Notes under the pieces: model-generated
Told to the model about the DNA's origin: nothing
The model's database searches: none
The model's input: the letters and a program-made list of their open reading frames with translations, nothing else
Program-made: the position numbers and the translations under genes
In this document: one piece after another, positions 6,736 through 13,471 of the stretch
Layout of the letters: every line of letters begins with the position of its first letter
Numbering within the stretch: position 1 is the first letter of the stretch
Source of the DNA: Clostridiales bacterium
GTDB taxonomy: Bacteria > Bacillota_A > Clostridia > Peptostreptococcales > Anaerovoracaceae
Direction: 5' to 3'
Assembly: GCA_015058265.1 (NCBI GenBank)
Contig: SVCR01000018.1
Coordinates: 1-13,575 of the forward strand
DNA: 13,575 nucleotides

Positions 6736-6778
6736 TCCATGAGGCTAAAGCACTCATCGTGTTTTAGCCTCATATGGA
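6736..6778. other. Stable stem-loop between permease and radical SAM genes
   Basis: Arms 6739-6753 and 6759-6773 pair over 15 positions with a single exception (6750/6762, G-U in plus RNA and A-C in minus RNA), closed by a 5-base loop; the flanking TCC/GGA can extend it. No T run follows on either strand, so it is not an ordinary terminator. It lies about 25 bases after the permease stop and about 35 bases before the radical SAM start, where it could act in mRNA processing, stability or partial attenuation between the two genes. Confidence 0.6.
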
Positions 6779-6798
6779 TATTTAAGGGGAGGTTCGTA

Positions 6799-8088
6799 TT
6801 ATGCTTTCTTGCGGTTTTTCATCGCGAATATCATTACGATAGCGAATCCGATAGCCGGTACGATGAATGAGAACTGCAGGCTGGTTATATCTGCTACTTT
6901 GCCCTGAATGATAGGGAAGATCGCTCCGCCTACAAGAGTCATTGTTGCAAATGCTCCGGCATTCTCTGTGTATTTTCTGTCTGCGTTAGCAACGTTTGTT
7001 GCATACAGTACAGGATATATAGGTGCGAGCACGAGGTTGATCGCGAGCAGCATATATACCGGAATCGTTCCCGGCGCGAACATTACGACGATCATGTCGA
7101 GTACGGCCAGTCCGAGATATACGGTCAGCAGATTGTACTCACTTACACCCTTCTTGACGAACATCGATACAAGGAATCTTCCGATGAAGAAGAGGATGTA
7201 TGAGTACATCATGAAGTTGGTTCCGTCTGCTTCTGTCATCTGAGTGTTGATCTCCAGTACCTGGCGGATCAGGAATGACCAGATCGTGAGCTGGGCCCCT
7301 ATACCGCAGAACTGTGCGAACCAGCCCCATGCAAACTTCTTATTAGTGAACAGTGCTTTAGCTGTCTCCAGTGTCCCCGGAACTTCTTCTGTGCCGTCAG
7401 TCTTGACCTTGCATGAAGGATATTTCTGAACAGCGATGAGTACGAGCAAAGCCAGCAGGATCACTGCGATGATCATGTAAGGAATGATCGTGCGCTGTAG
7501 AGATGCAAGTCTGAAATCATGAAGCTCTGCTTCGCTGAGTCCTGCCATCTGATCCGAAAGTCTGCCTGCTGCAGAGAAGATCAGGACTTTTCCGAGTAAG
7601 ATTCCGATGATATTTCCGATCGGATTGATGGTCTGCGCAATTGTCGAACGCAGAGTCGATCCTTCCGGCTCTCCCATCATTACTACATAAGTTCCGCAGG
7701 ACATCTCGAGCATTCCTGCTCCGATAGCCATTACGCAGATGCACAGCAGGAAAGGCAGGTAGCTTCCGGCCTTGGATGCCGGGTAGAAGAGCAGTGCTCC
7801 GCCCGCAAACAGTGCGATTCCTGTTACGATAGCTGTCTTATAGCTGTACTTCTTGATCATCATGGATGTCGGAAGCGATACCAGGAAGTATGACCCGAAG
7901 TATGCTGACTGGATCAGTGCGCTCGCTACGTTGGAAAGAGTGAATACTTCCTTGAACTGAGCGATCAGTACGCTGTTAAGCGCAACAGCTGTTCCCCATA
8001 TACCGAACAGTACACTTATGAGGAGAAATTTGAACCACGGTGTCCTGTCAAGGAATCCGTCCGGTCTCTGTACGTATGATTCTTTCAT
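6799..8088 (-). CDS. MFS permease, FHS (FucP-like) family
   Basis: This 429-residue protein of about 12 helices resembles the fucose:proton symporter family: the pattern FGIWGTAVALNSVLIAQFKEVF in TM1, LIQSAYFGSYF in TM2, GAGMLEMSCGTYV (residues 123-135) in TM4 and STIAQTINPIGNIIG in TM5. From memory, FucP has an essential Asp in TM1 (within LND) and a Glu in TM4. Here the Glu is kept (E128) but the Asp position is Ser39 (LNS), so substrate or coupling probably differs from fucose/proton. The start at 8088 was chosen because TGGAGGT lies 10 bases upstream and it gives MKESYVQRPDGF; the longer frame reaches back into the ene-reductase gene. Only 4 bases separate it from that gene's stop, so the two are surely co-transcribed and this permease probably carries the ene-reductase's substrate or product. 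Confidence 0.9.
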   Translation of the reverse strand: MKESYVQRPDGFLDRTPWFKFLLISVLFGIWGTAVALNSVLIAQFKEVFTLSNVASALIQSAYFGSYFLVSLPTSMMIKKYSYKTAIVTGIALFAGGALLFYPASKAGSYLPFLLCICVMAIGAGMLEMSCGTYVVMMGEPEGSTLRSTIAQTINPIGNIIGILLGKVLIFSAAGRLSDQMAGLSEAELHDFRLASLQRTIIPYMIIAVILLALLVLIAVQKYPSCKVKTDGTEEVPGTLETAKALFTNKKFAWGWFAQFCGIGAQLTIWSFLIRQVLEINTQMTEADGTNFMMYSYILFFIGRFLVSMFVKKGVSEYNLLTVYLGLAVLDMIVVMFAPGTIPVYMLLAINLVLAPIYPVLYATNVANADRKYTENAGAFATMTLVGGAIFPIIQGKVADITSLQFSFIVPAIGFAIVMIFAMKNRKKA

Positions 8089-8092
8089 TGAT

Positions 8093-10033
8093 TTATACCT
8101 CCAGACCTGCTTTGTATCCTTCACGGATAGCATCAAGTGCGTTGCCTCTCTGAAGAGCGCCGCCTGCATACTTGACTACCGGTACAACATCTTCAAGAAC
8201 ATCCTTGAGCTCTGTATTGCTGTGAAGTCCTACTGCAGTGAGTACATAGTCGAATGGTCCGAGATCCTTCATCTCATCGCCGACCTTGACAGTGATCGTC
8301 TTGTCTTCATTGATGGTCTGTACTGCTGTATTGACGTGGATGTCTACTCCGTGCTCTTCATAAGATTCCATGAGGAACTTTCTCATGCTGCCCGGTTCCT
8401 CGCCTGCTACCTTAGGAAGCATTTCGATGATGGTTACTTCATTATCGTGCGTGCACAGATGATTTGCTGTCTCAGCGCCAACAAGTCCGCCGCCGATGAC
8501 TGCGATCTTGCCCTGAGCATCGACCTTTCCGTCAAGTACATCGTTGGAAGCGAGTACGAAATCTCTGTCTTTTCCAGGGAAAGGAGGTACGAACTGGTGA
8601 TATCCGGTAGCTACTACTACTGCGTCCGGCTTAGCCTCTTCTATCATTTCCTTGGTAACCTCGGTGTTAAGAACGACCTTTACGCCGAGCTTTTCCATCT
8701 GAGTTGCCTGCCAGCGGATGAAGTCGATGATCTCACCCTTCCAAGGTGGTATTGCAGCTATGCGGTACATTCCGCCGATAGTGTTGTCTCTCTCATATAC
8801 GGTGACCTTGTGTCCGCGCTGAGCCATTACGATAGCTGCTTCGCATCCTGCAGGGCCTGCTCCGATAACGATGACGTTCTTCTTCTCTGCAGCTTCTTCG
8901 ATCTTCCACTCGTCTTCCATTACAGTGCGAGGGTTGAGTGTGCATCCGCCGTGCTTTGCAGGTACTGCATCGATCTGTCCGCTGCAGCCCTGAAGACAAG
9001 CGATACACTGGATGATGTCTTCCCACTGTCCTGCCATTGCCTTATTAGGCATGTGAGGATCTGCAAGTGAAGCTCTTCCCATGTAGCATGCGTCTGCCTT
9101 GCCGCTCTTTATGATCGCTTCTGCTACGAGCGGGTTATTGATCCTTCCGACTGTTGTTACAGGAATATCTACTACCTTCTTGATCTCGCTGGAGTACTTT
9201 GTCAGCCAGCCATGACCCATTACTGAAGGAGGTACCTGCATGAACCAGCTTTCATATACGCCTACTGATACGTTCAGTGATGTGATTCCTGCCTGCTCGA
9301 GGAGCATTGCCATTGCCTTGGTATCCTCGATGTTTGTGCCGCCCTCTACCTGCTCTTCGCCGGAGATCTTATAATCGATCGGGAAGTCATCTCCGCACTT
9401 TGCCTTGATGTTTCTGACGATCTCCATAGGGAATCTCATTCTGTTGACCAGGTTCCCGCCGTACTTGTCAATACGCTTGTTGGAATAAGCTGATGCGAAC
9501 TCAGTGATCAGATATCCGTGTCCGCCGTGGATCTGTACTCCGTCATAGCCTGCCTTCTTGGCTCTGAGAGCAGCATCTCCGAACTTCTCGACCATTGCGT
9601 CGACTTCCTCTGTTGTCATTTCATGAGGGAGCTCTTTCTTGACCGGGCATGGAATCGGTGATGGTGCCCATACCTGCTGTCCGGTGATCCATTCCTGAGT
9701 CTGACGGCCGCCGTGGAAGATCTGTGCGAAGATCTTAGCGCCTGCAGCGTGTACTCTGTCTGTGAGCTGCTTGTGAGACTCGATCTGGCAGTCATCCCAT
9801 AGTCCCGGAATATACTGATATGTTCTTCCTGTAGGATCTACTGCGATGTCCTCTGTTACGATGAGGCCCCAGCCGCCTTTAGCTTTTTCTTCATGATATG
9901 CTGTCCACTTTTCCGTGACAGTACCGTCCTCGTTGCAGCAGTTCATGACCATAGGTGATACGATAAAGTGATTCTTGATCTCGACCGGTCCGAGCCGGAG
10001 CGGTGATGACATAATTTTCAGAAGATTATCCAT
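8093..10033 (-). CDS. NADH:flavin oxidoreductase, FadH/BaiCD-type ene-reductase
   Basis: The protein has 646 residues in the layout of 2,4-dienoyl-CoA reductase, the bile-acid enzymes BaiCD/BaiH and clostridial enoate reductases. Residues 1-340 form an Old Yellow Enzyme-type FMN barrel (HGGRQ at 107-111; HGGHGYLITEF at 169-179 with H169/H172; KRIDKYGG at 186-193). Cysteines 343, 346, 350 and 364 bind a 4Fe-4S cluster. An FAD site (GAGPAG, 391-396) and an NAD(P)H site (GGGLVGAE, 514-521) follow. Electrons would pass from NAD(P)H through FAD and the cluster to FMN and onto an activated C=C bond. The start follows GAGGAGGAA. It lies 49 bases after the GldA-like gene and 4 bases before the permease. 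The actual substrate (enoate, enone or steroid-like) cannot be assigned. Confidence 0.94.
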   Translation of the reverse strand: MDNLLKIMSSPLRLGPVEIKNHFIVSPMVMNCCNEDGTVTEKWTAYHEEKAKGGWGLIVTEDIAVDPTGRTYQYIPGLWDDCQIESHKQLTDRVHAAGAKIFAQIFHGGRQTQEWITGQQVWAPSPIPCPVKKELPHEMTTEEVDAMVEKFGDAALRAKKAGYDGVQIHGGHGYLITEFASAYSNKRIDKYGGNLVNRMRFPMEIVRNIKAKCGDDFPIDYKISGEEQVEGGTNIEDTKAMAMLLEQAGITSLNVSVGVYESWFMQVPPSVMGHGWLTKYSSEIKKVVDIPVTTVGRINNPLVAEAIIKSGKADACYMGRASLADPHMPNKAMAGQWEDIIQCIACLQGCSGQIDAVPAKHGGCTLNPRTVMEDEWKIEEAAEKKNVIVIGAGPAGCEAAIVMAQRGHKVTVYERDNTIGGMYRIAAIPPWKGEIIDFIRWQATQMEKLGVKVVLNTEVTKEMIEEAKPDAVVVATGYHQFVPPFPGKDRDFVLASNDVLDGKVDAQGKIAVIGGGLVGAETANHLCTHDNEVTIIEMLPKVAGEEPGSMRKFLMESYEEHGVDIHVNTAVQTINEDKTITVKVGDEMKDLGPFDYVLTAVGLHSNTELKDVLEDVVPVVKYAGGALQRGNALDAIREGYKAGLEV

Positions 10034-10082
10034 TTCATTCCTCCTCGTTCTGATAGCCTGGCTTTACGAATTCCTGCTTTGA

Positions 10083-11207
10083 TTACAGGATCTTGCTGTA
10101 CTTCTGGTGGTACTGTCTTCCGAGTTCGTCAGCTGTCTTAATAGCATCGAATACAACTCTAGGTGTTACAGGTACTACTGTGTTGTGGATGGTCTCGCCT
10201 TCCTTGCATGCGAGCTCTGCCATTGACATGATCTCTTCATCTGAGAGGTTAGGCATTCCGAGTTCAGCAAGTGTTACAGGCAGTCCGAGGTGGATGCAGA
10301 GCTTGCAGAACTTGTCGATCTCCTCATCGTCCCATGCTTCGAGAGCAAGCTGACCGAGGATACCGAAGGCTACTTTCTCACCGTGGAAGTATTCATGTGA
10401 TGCAGGGATCGCTGTCATAGCGTTCTGGATAGCGTGTGATGCTGCGCTGTGGTTGGTCTCAAAGCCTACACCTGAGAGAAGTGTGCTTGCCTCAACGACC
10501 TTCTCTACAGCAGGTGTTACTGCATGCATCTTGAACGCTGCTCCTGCCTGCTCGCCATACTGATAGATGATGTCGTAGCAAAGCTGAGCGATAGTCTCGG
10601 AGATCACTGTGTGCTTTCCGCCGAGGAAGTTGTCTACGTTAGCTGCGTTAGCAGTATGTGCTTCATAATATGTAGAAAGAGCATCCGGCATACCTGCGAG
10701 GTTGTATCTGGCAGGAGCGTGTACAATGATGTCTTCATCTACGAGTACATAGTTAGGATTTCTGTCGAGGAACAGGTGATAATCCCATACTCCGTCTGTG
10801 TGATAGATTACTGAAAGAGCGCTGCATGGAGCGTCTGTTGCTGCTGTAGTCGGGCAGGAGATCATAGGTGCTTTCTCAAAATGTGCTGCTGCCTTTGCTA
10901 CGTCCAGTGTTGTTCCTCCGCCGATTCCGATGAACAGATCACAGCCTGCTGCGTTGCCGTTCTCTCTCAGGAGGTCGATCGTTTCCTGGCAGCATACTCT
11001 CGGGCTGTTCTTGCCGAGGATCTCTACGTAATAAGCATCCTTGTCACCATCAAAACTCTTGTCTACGATCTTGATCATTTCCTCTGCGATGTCCGGATCG
11101 ATGATGATTGCCGGCTTGTTGCCGAGGATCCTTGCATACTTAGCTACATCTCCGAGTACTCCCATACCCTGTACATATCTGGATGGACTTCCGAAAATCT
11201 TCTTCAT
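10083..11207 (-). CDS. gldA: Glycerol dehydrogenase-like iron/zinc-dependent alcohol dehydrogenase
   Basis: This 374-residue enzyme is close to GldA of E. coli as I remember it: the opening SPSRYVQGMGVLGDV, the NAD loop GIGGGTTLDVAKA (94-106), TDAPCSALSVIY (124-135) and NPNYVLVDEDI match step by step. The metal ligands of GldA correspond to D175 (GMPDAL), H258 (AASHAIQNA) and H275 (YFHGEKVAFG), all present. The family oxidises glycerol to dihydroxyacetone with NAD and also acts on related vicinal diols and hydroxyketones. The start at 11207 is set by AAAAGGAG nine bases upstream; the open frame extends further but without a ribosome binding site. It is the first gene of the long minus-strand set, downstream of AraC-type repeats. 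No dihydroxyacetone kinase is in the window, so the true substrate in this cluster may not be glycerol. Confidence 0.92.
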   Translation of the reverse strand: MKKIFGSPSRYVQGMGVLGDVAKYARILGNKPAIIIDPDIAEEMIKIVDKSFDGDKDAYYVEILGKNSPRVCCQETIDLLRENGNAAGCDLFIGIGGGTTLDVAKAAAHFEKAPMISCPTTAATDAPCSALSVIYHTDGVWDYHLFLDRNPNYVLVDEDIIVHAPARYNLAGMPDALSTYYEAHTANAANVDNFLGGKHTVISETIAQLCYDIIYQYGEQAGAAFKMHAVTPAVEKVVEASTLLSGVGFETNHSAASHAIQNAMTAIPASHEYFHGEKVAFGILGQLALEAWDDEEIDKFCKLCIHLGLPVTLAELGMPNLSDEEIMSMAELACKEGETIHNTVVPVTPRVVFDAIKTADELGRQYHQKYSKIL

Positions 11208-11240
11208 GATTAATTCTCCTTTTCTTTGTTCAAAATGATT

Positions 11241-11269
11241 TTCATAAAGCTGTTGGATTTGACTGTAAA
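11241..11269 (-). promoter_or_regulatory. Candidate promoter of the gldA-like operon
   Basis: On the minus strand TTTACA (11264-11269, 5 of 6) and TATGAA (11241-11246, 4 of 6) are 17 bp apart. This would give a leader of roughly 27 bases before the ATG at 11207. The competing possibility is the TTGACA at 11427-11432 beside the AraC-type repeats, which would give a leader of nearly 200 bases. Confidence 0.4.
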
Positions 11270-11430
11270 GTGCATCGGGAGGATCTCTGCAGCTGATCTC
11301 CTTCTGTCTTGTTGTTAAAAGTTTAACTGCACAAAGCGGATCTGAAAATTCCACATTCTTGCAAACGTGGTTTGAGATTTTGCCCTTTATCCGACTGCTT
11401 TTTCAATGTTTAGAATGTTAACAATCTGTC

Positions 11431-11490
11431 AAAGGTCAGAATTCTTGCTTCGAAGGGTCATTATTTTTGCGTAGAGGTCAGTTTTTTTGC
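11431..11490 (-). promoter_or_regulatory. Three direct repeats GGTCA-N6-TTGC, candidate AraC-family operator
   Basis: The three 18-bp units occupy 11431-11448, 11453-11470 and 11473-11490. In each, GGTCA (starts 11434, 11456, 11476) is followed exactly 11 bp later by TTGC (11445, 11467, 11487). Unit starts are 22 and 20 bp apart, about two helical turns. A bipartite asymmetric site with two contacts one turn apart, used as direct repeats, is what the two helix-turn-helix motifs of an AraC-type domain recognise. The AraC-family gene lies next door and the array sits upstream of the gldA-like operon. The assignment is inference; the repeats are directly visible. Confidence 0.65.
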
Positions 11491-11493
11491 ACT

Positions 11494-11517
11494 AAAAACG
11501 AGGCCTGCCCGGCCTCG
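11494..11517 (-). terminator. Rho-independent terminator of the AraC-family gene
   Basis: CGAGGCC (11499-11505) and GGCCTCG (11511-11517) form a perfect 7-bp GC-rich stem with a 5-base loop. On the minus strand it is followed by TTTTT (plus 11494-11498). It lies 26 bases past the stop of the AraC-family gene and separates that gene from the downstream operon. Confidence 0.85.
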
Positions 11518-11543
11518 CATGCTTACATTATTTCCGTCTGTCG

Positions 11544-12419
11544 TTACTCCTCTCCGTCTGCATCCGGTCTGAGCAGACATCTGAACTCATTCGGAGTATG
11601 ACCTGTTTTGACCTTGAATACCGAATAGAAATACTTCAGATTCTCAAATCCGCATTCAGCGGCAATTTTTTTGATCGATGTATCCTCGAAAGCAAGCCTC
11701 TGCTCGGCTTTACCAAGCCTCAGATTCTGGATGTACTGATTAACAGTATAGCCGACTTCTGCCTTGAACTTCCTGGAAAGATAGTATGGACTGATAAAAA
11801 AGGATTTTGCTATATCATCCAGACTTATCTGATTGCTGTAATTATCATCAATATACTTTACTATTTCAGCTATCTGCTGATCTTCCTTTTTCTTCTTTCG
11901 CTCTTTAGGGACTCCATAACGGTCAACTGTCATCAGGGATATCGACACAAATGTCTTAAGCGCCAGTTGAATAACCTGCGAATACATCGTAACACTCTGC
12001 CGGTACATGTTTTCGATCGTATGGAACAACTCTATCAGGACTGCTGCGGACTCGCCGGCAGGTATGACCGGAATGATATCCTCATCACACAGGCAATTAT
12101 TCGGAAGCCCCGGGATCTTTACCCCTGATATTCCTGCAGATATCTCTATCAGCTCCTCATCTGTTCCTGCCGTTTCCTGGTGGAGAGCAGACGCATTTTT
12201 GATGATGAGATCTCCGGCTTTCGCTCTGTATGAACCATCCTTAAACTCGATCAATTCCTCGCCCTGGACAACGATCGACAGTTCAAGCAAGTCGTCATGC
12301 TGATGGAACGGAAAAACATACACCCCGGTGCACTTGTGTATATCATTAATAAACAAGGATTCTACTTTGAGATGAGAATCTTTGAGTGAATATCTTTCTT
12401 CATCATAGATATATGCCAT
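11544..12419 (-). CDS. AraC-family transcriptional regulator with N-terminal cupin-like domain
   Basis: The protein has 291 residues. Residues 30-95 look like a cupin-type sensing domain (FPFHQHDDLLELSIVVQG, then AKAGDLIIKNASALHQ). A basic linker KERKKKK lies at 172-178. Residues 183-280 form the AraC/XylS DNA-binding domain, with a first helix-turn-helix near ISLDDIAKSFFISPYYLSRKF (198-218) and a second near SIKKIAAECGFENLKYFYSVFK (248-269), ending in the family-typical GHTPNEFR. The start at 12419 follows AAGGGGG and a strong promoter. The gene is oriented like the operon it precedes but is cut off by a terminator, so it acts as a separate regulator. Binding to the three direct repeats at 11431-11490 and activating the gldA-like operon is the likely role; the effector is probably that pathway's substrate. 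Confidence 0.93.
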   Translation of the reverse strand: MAYIYDEERYSLKDSHLKVESLFINDIHKCTGVYVFPFHQHDDLLELSIVVQGEELIEFKDGSYRAKAGDLIIKNASALHQETAGTDEELIEISAGISGVKIPGLPNNCLCDEDIIPVIPAGESAAVLIELFHTIENMYRQSVTMYSQVIQLALKTFVSISLMTVDRYGVPKERKKKKEDQQIAEIVKYIDDNYSNQISLDDIAKSFFISPYYLSRKFKAEVGYTVNQYIQNLRLGKAEQRLAFEDTSIKKIAAECGFENLKYFYSVFKVKTGHTPNEFRCLLRPDADGEE

Positions 12420-12450
12420 AGTGCCCCCTTAGTTAGATCACTTTGACTAT

Positions 12451-12479
12451 ATTATAACAACACCCCCTATCATCTTCAA
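12451..12479 (-). promoter_or_regulatory. Promoter of the AraC-family gene
   Basis: On the minus strand TTGAAG (12474-12479) and a perfect TATAAT (12451-12456) are 17 bp apart, putting transcription start near 12444 and leaving a leader of about 25 bases with an AAGGGGG ribosome binding site. The spacer contains a run of G. No copy of the GGTCA-N6-TTGC repeat is seen here, so direct autoregulation through that site is not indicated. Confidence 0.75.
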
Positions 12480-12498
12480 GAAACGGGGTATATTGGGT

Positions 12499-13164
12499 TC
12501 ATCTGATCAGAACCTTGCATTTATATTTCTTCTTCTTATATTTGGCTGTTATTGTCACTTTTCCGGGTTTCTTAGCTGTGATCTTCCCTTTTGAGACCGT
12601 CGCAACTTTTTTATTTGATGTGCTCCATTTTACTTTTTTTGCACTTGCCCCTTTGAGTTTGATCGTTTTTACCTGTCCGGGTTCAAGCGTTAATTTTTTC
12701 TTACTGAGCCTGATCACCTTTTTCTTTGAAAAAGATACGGTGACTGACTTTTTTCCGGCTGCTTTTTTCAATCCCTTTGGGTTTGTGATCCTGCCTACTT
12801 TAGTATATTCGTATGATGTAGTGAAAGATTTGTAGAATACCACAAGGCAGTCAGAGCCGTAAAGCATAATGTCTCCCGCCTTGATTCTCTTTACATTCTT
12901 CTCATTGACCGGGTAGTCCTTTTTCAGATACCTGTACTTCTCATTACCGTTGAGCTCAGACATTTTAATCTTCATCGGCATCGATTTGAGAAGAGCCTTT
13001 GCTGTTTTATTATCATAGAAGACCCCGTTAAAGGACTTATTCCCGACTTTGATTTTTACTGCTGTACCACTTTCTGCGGAAACAGAGACTGTATGGATGC
13101 AGATGAAAAGAACCAAAATTATAAATACCGCTATTGTTTCCCTGATTTTCAACCTAATACGCAT
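12499..13164 (-). CDS. Secreted protein: cyclophilin-like domain plus Big_2 Ig-like domain
   Basis: The protein has 221 residues. A Sec signal peptide covers about residues 1-30 (basic MRIRLKIR, hydrophobic core, likely cleavage after VSVSA). Residues 35-130 resemble the small cyclophilin-like fold: FNGVFYDNKTAKALLKSMP, KIKMSELNGNEKYRYL, IKAGDIMLYGSDCLVVFYKSF and YTKVGRI. Residues 150-220 are a lysine-rich bacterial Ig-like (Big_2) domain: LSKKKLTLEPGQ, KVKWSTSNKKVATVSKGKIT, KPGKVTITAKY. No cell-wall anchor or second membrane helix follows, so it should be exported and held by the Ig domain or released. The start has GGGAGAG upstream. The cyclophilin-like domain is usually cytosolic or lipoprotein-borne and its function is largely unknown; enzyme activity is not claimed. 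No terminator is seen before the AraC promoter. Confidence 0.85.
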   Translation of the reverse strand: MRIRLKIRETIAVFIILVLFICIHTVSVSAESGTAVKIKVGNKSFNGVFYDNKTAKALLKSMPMKIKMSELNGNEKYRYLKKDYPVNEKNVKRIKAGDIMLYGSDCLVVFYKSFTTSYEYTKVGRITNPKGLKKAAGKKSVTVSFSKKKVIRLSKKKLTLEPGQVKTIKLKGASAKKVKWSTSNKKVATVSKGKITAKKPGKVTITAKYKKKKYKCKVLIR

Positions 13165-13273
13165 TTTCTTCTCTCCCTGAGTGCTTTAGGATAGATATAC
13201 ATTTCTGCTCAGATCACGTGCTTCAACCAAAGTCATGTGTCCTACTATATTAAGATATTACAGGATTTCAGTG

Positions 13274-13369
13274 TTATTCGCTAATACACAAACAGAATAT
13301 CATGATATTCTGTTTGTAAATATCACGCACGTCATAAACAGTCTCCTCCTGTTCATTTTGCTTCATCAT
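13274..13369 (-). other. Short reading frames (31 and 11 codons) with strong ribosome binding site
   Basis: On the minus strand a 31-codon frame (13274-13369) starts MMKQNEQEETVYDVRDIYKQ, which faintly recalls the start of an excisionase-like helix-turn-helix. It lacks a ribosome binding site. In another frame, AGGAGGAGA (13342-13350) is followed six bases later by an ATG at 13335 opening an 11-codon frame that stops at 13300, inside the palindrome. That looks like a leader peptide but could be chance. Neither is a secure gene. Confidence 0.25.
13288..13317. repeat. Perfect 30-bp palindrome
   Basis: The half ACAAACAGAATATCA (13288-13302) is followed directly by its exact reverse complement (13303-13317), with no loop. 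No T run flanks it on either side, so it is unlikely to be a terminator. It lies about 120 bp upstream of the secreted-protein start and would suit a dimeric DNA-binding protein, or mark the end of a lost mobile element. Confidence 0.85.
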
Positions 13370-13471
13370 TTAGTTGATATCGTATACGCTTCTTAAACGA
13401 ATTATGTAAGAGGTTTTAGACTGCGACCTGAGTTAATGTACAGACTGCGAGCGAATCGACTCTCGTCATAA

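Larger units (their letters stand above)
11208..11543. promoter_or_regulatory. Regulatory region between the AraC gene and the gldA-like operon
   Basis: In this 336-bp gene-free stretch, from the AraC end, come a rho-independent terminator, three direct repeats (11431-11490), a TTGACA (minus, 11427-11432) touching the last repeat without a good -10, a small inverted repeat CAAAC-GTG-GTTTG (11362-11374), and a promoter-like pair near the gene (listed separately). The 8-bp word ATTCTTGC of repeat 1 recurs at 11355-11362, perhaps a decayed fourth site. Confidence 0.6.

Noticed and set aside
6702..6773. 24-codon N-terminal extension of the radical SAM frame
   Set aside because: It is encoded by the hairpin, lacks a ribosome binding site, and the internal ATG at 6701 has AGGAGA at good spacing and gives the family-typical N-terminus.
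8089..8169. 27-codon upstream extension of the FHS permease
   Set aside because: It would overlap the ene-reductase end by 77 bases; GGAGG precedes the later ATG at 8088.
8093..10033. Assignment of the ene-reductase to the bile-acid bai pathway
   Set aside because: The domain layout fits BaiCD, but no other bai genes (CoA ligase, CoA transferase, 7-dehydratase) are present, so the specific call is not supported.
11208..11354. 49-codon upstream extension of the GldA-like frame
   Set aside because: No ribosome binding site is found there; AAAAGGAG precedes the ATG at 11207, and the GldA alignment begins at that residue.
11355..11374. Possible cre (CcpA) site around TGCAAACGTGGTTTG
   Set aside because: Key positions of the cre consensus do not match; better described as a small inverted repeat CAAAC-GTG-GTTTG.
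12460..12494. CCCC...GGGG pairing downstream of the secreted-protein gene as a terminator
   Set aside because: The arms are short with an 18-base gap, no T run follows, and the region is better explained as the AraC promoter.
13288..13317. Palindrome as a rho-independent terminator or CRISPR-type repeat
   Set aside because: No T run on either side, no loop, AT-rich centre, and only one copy in the window.
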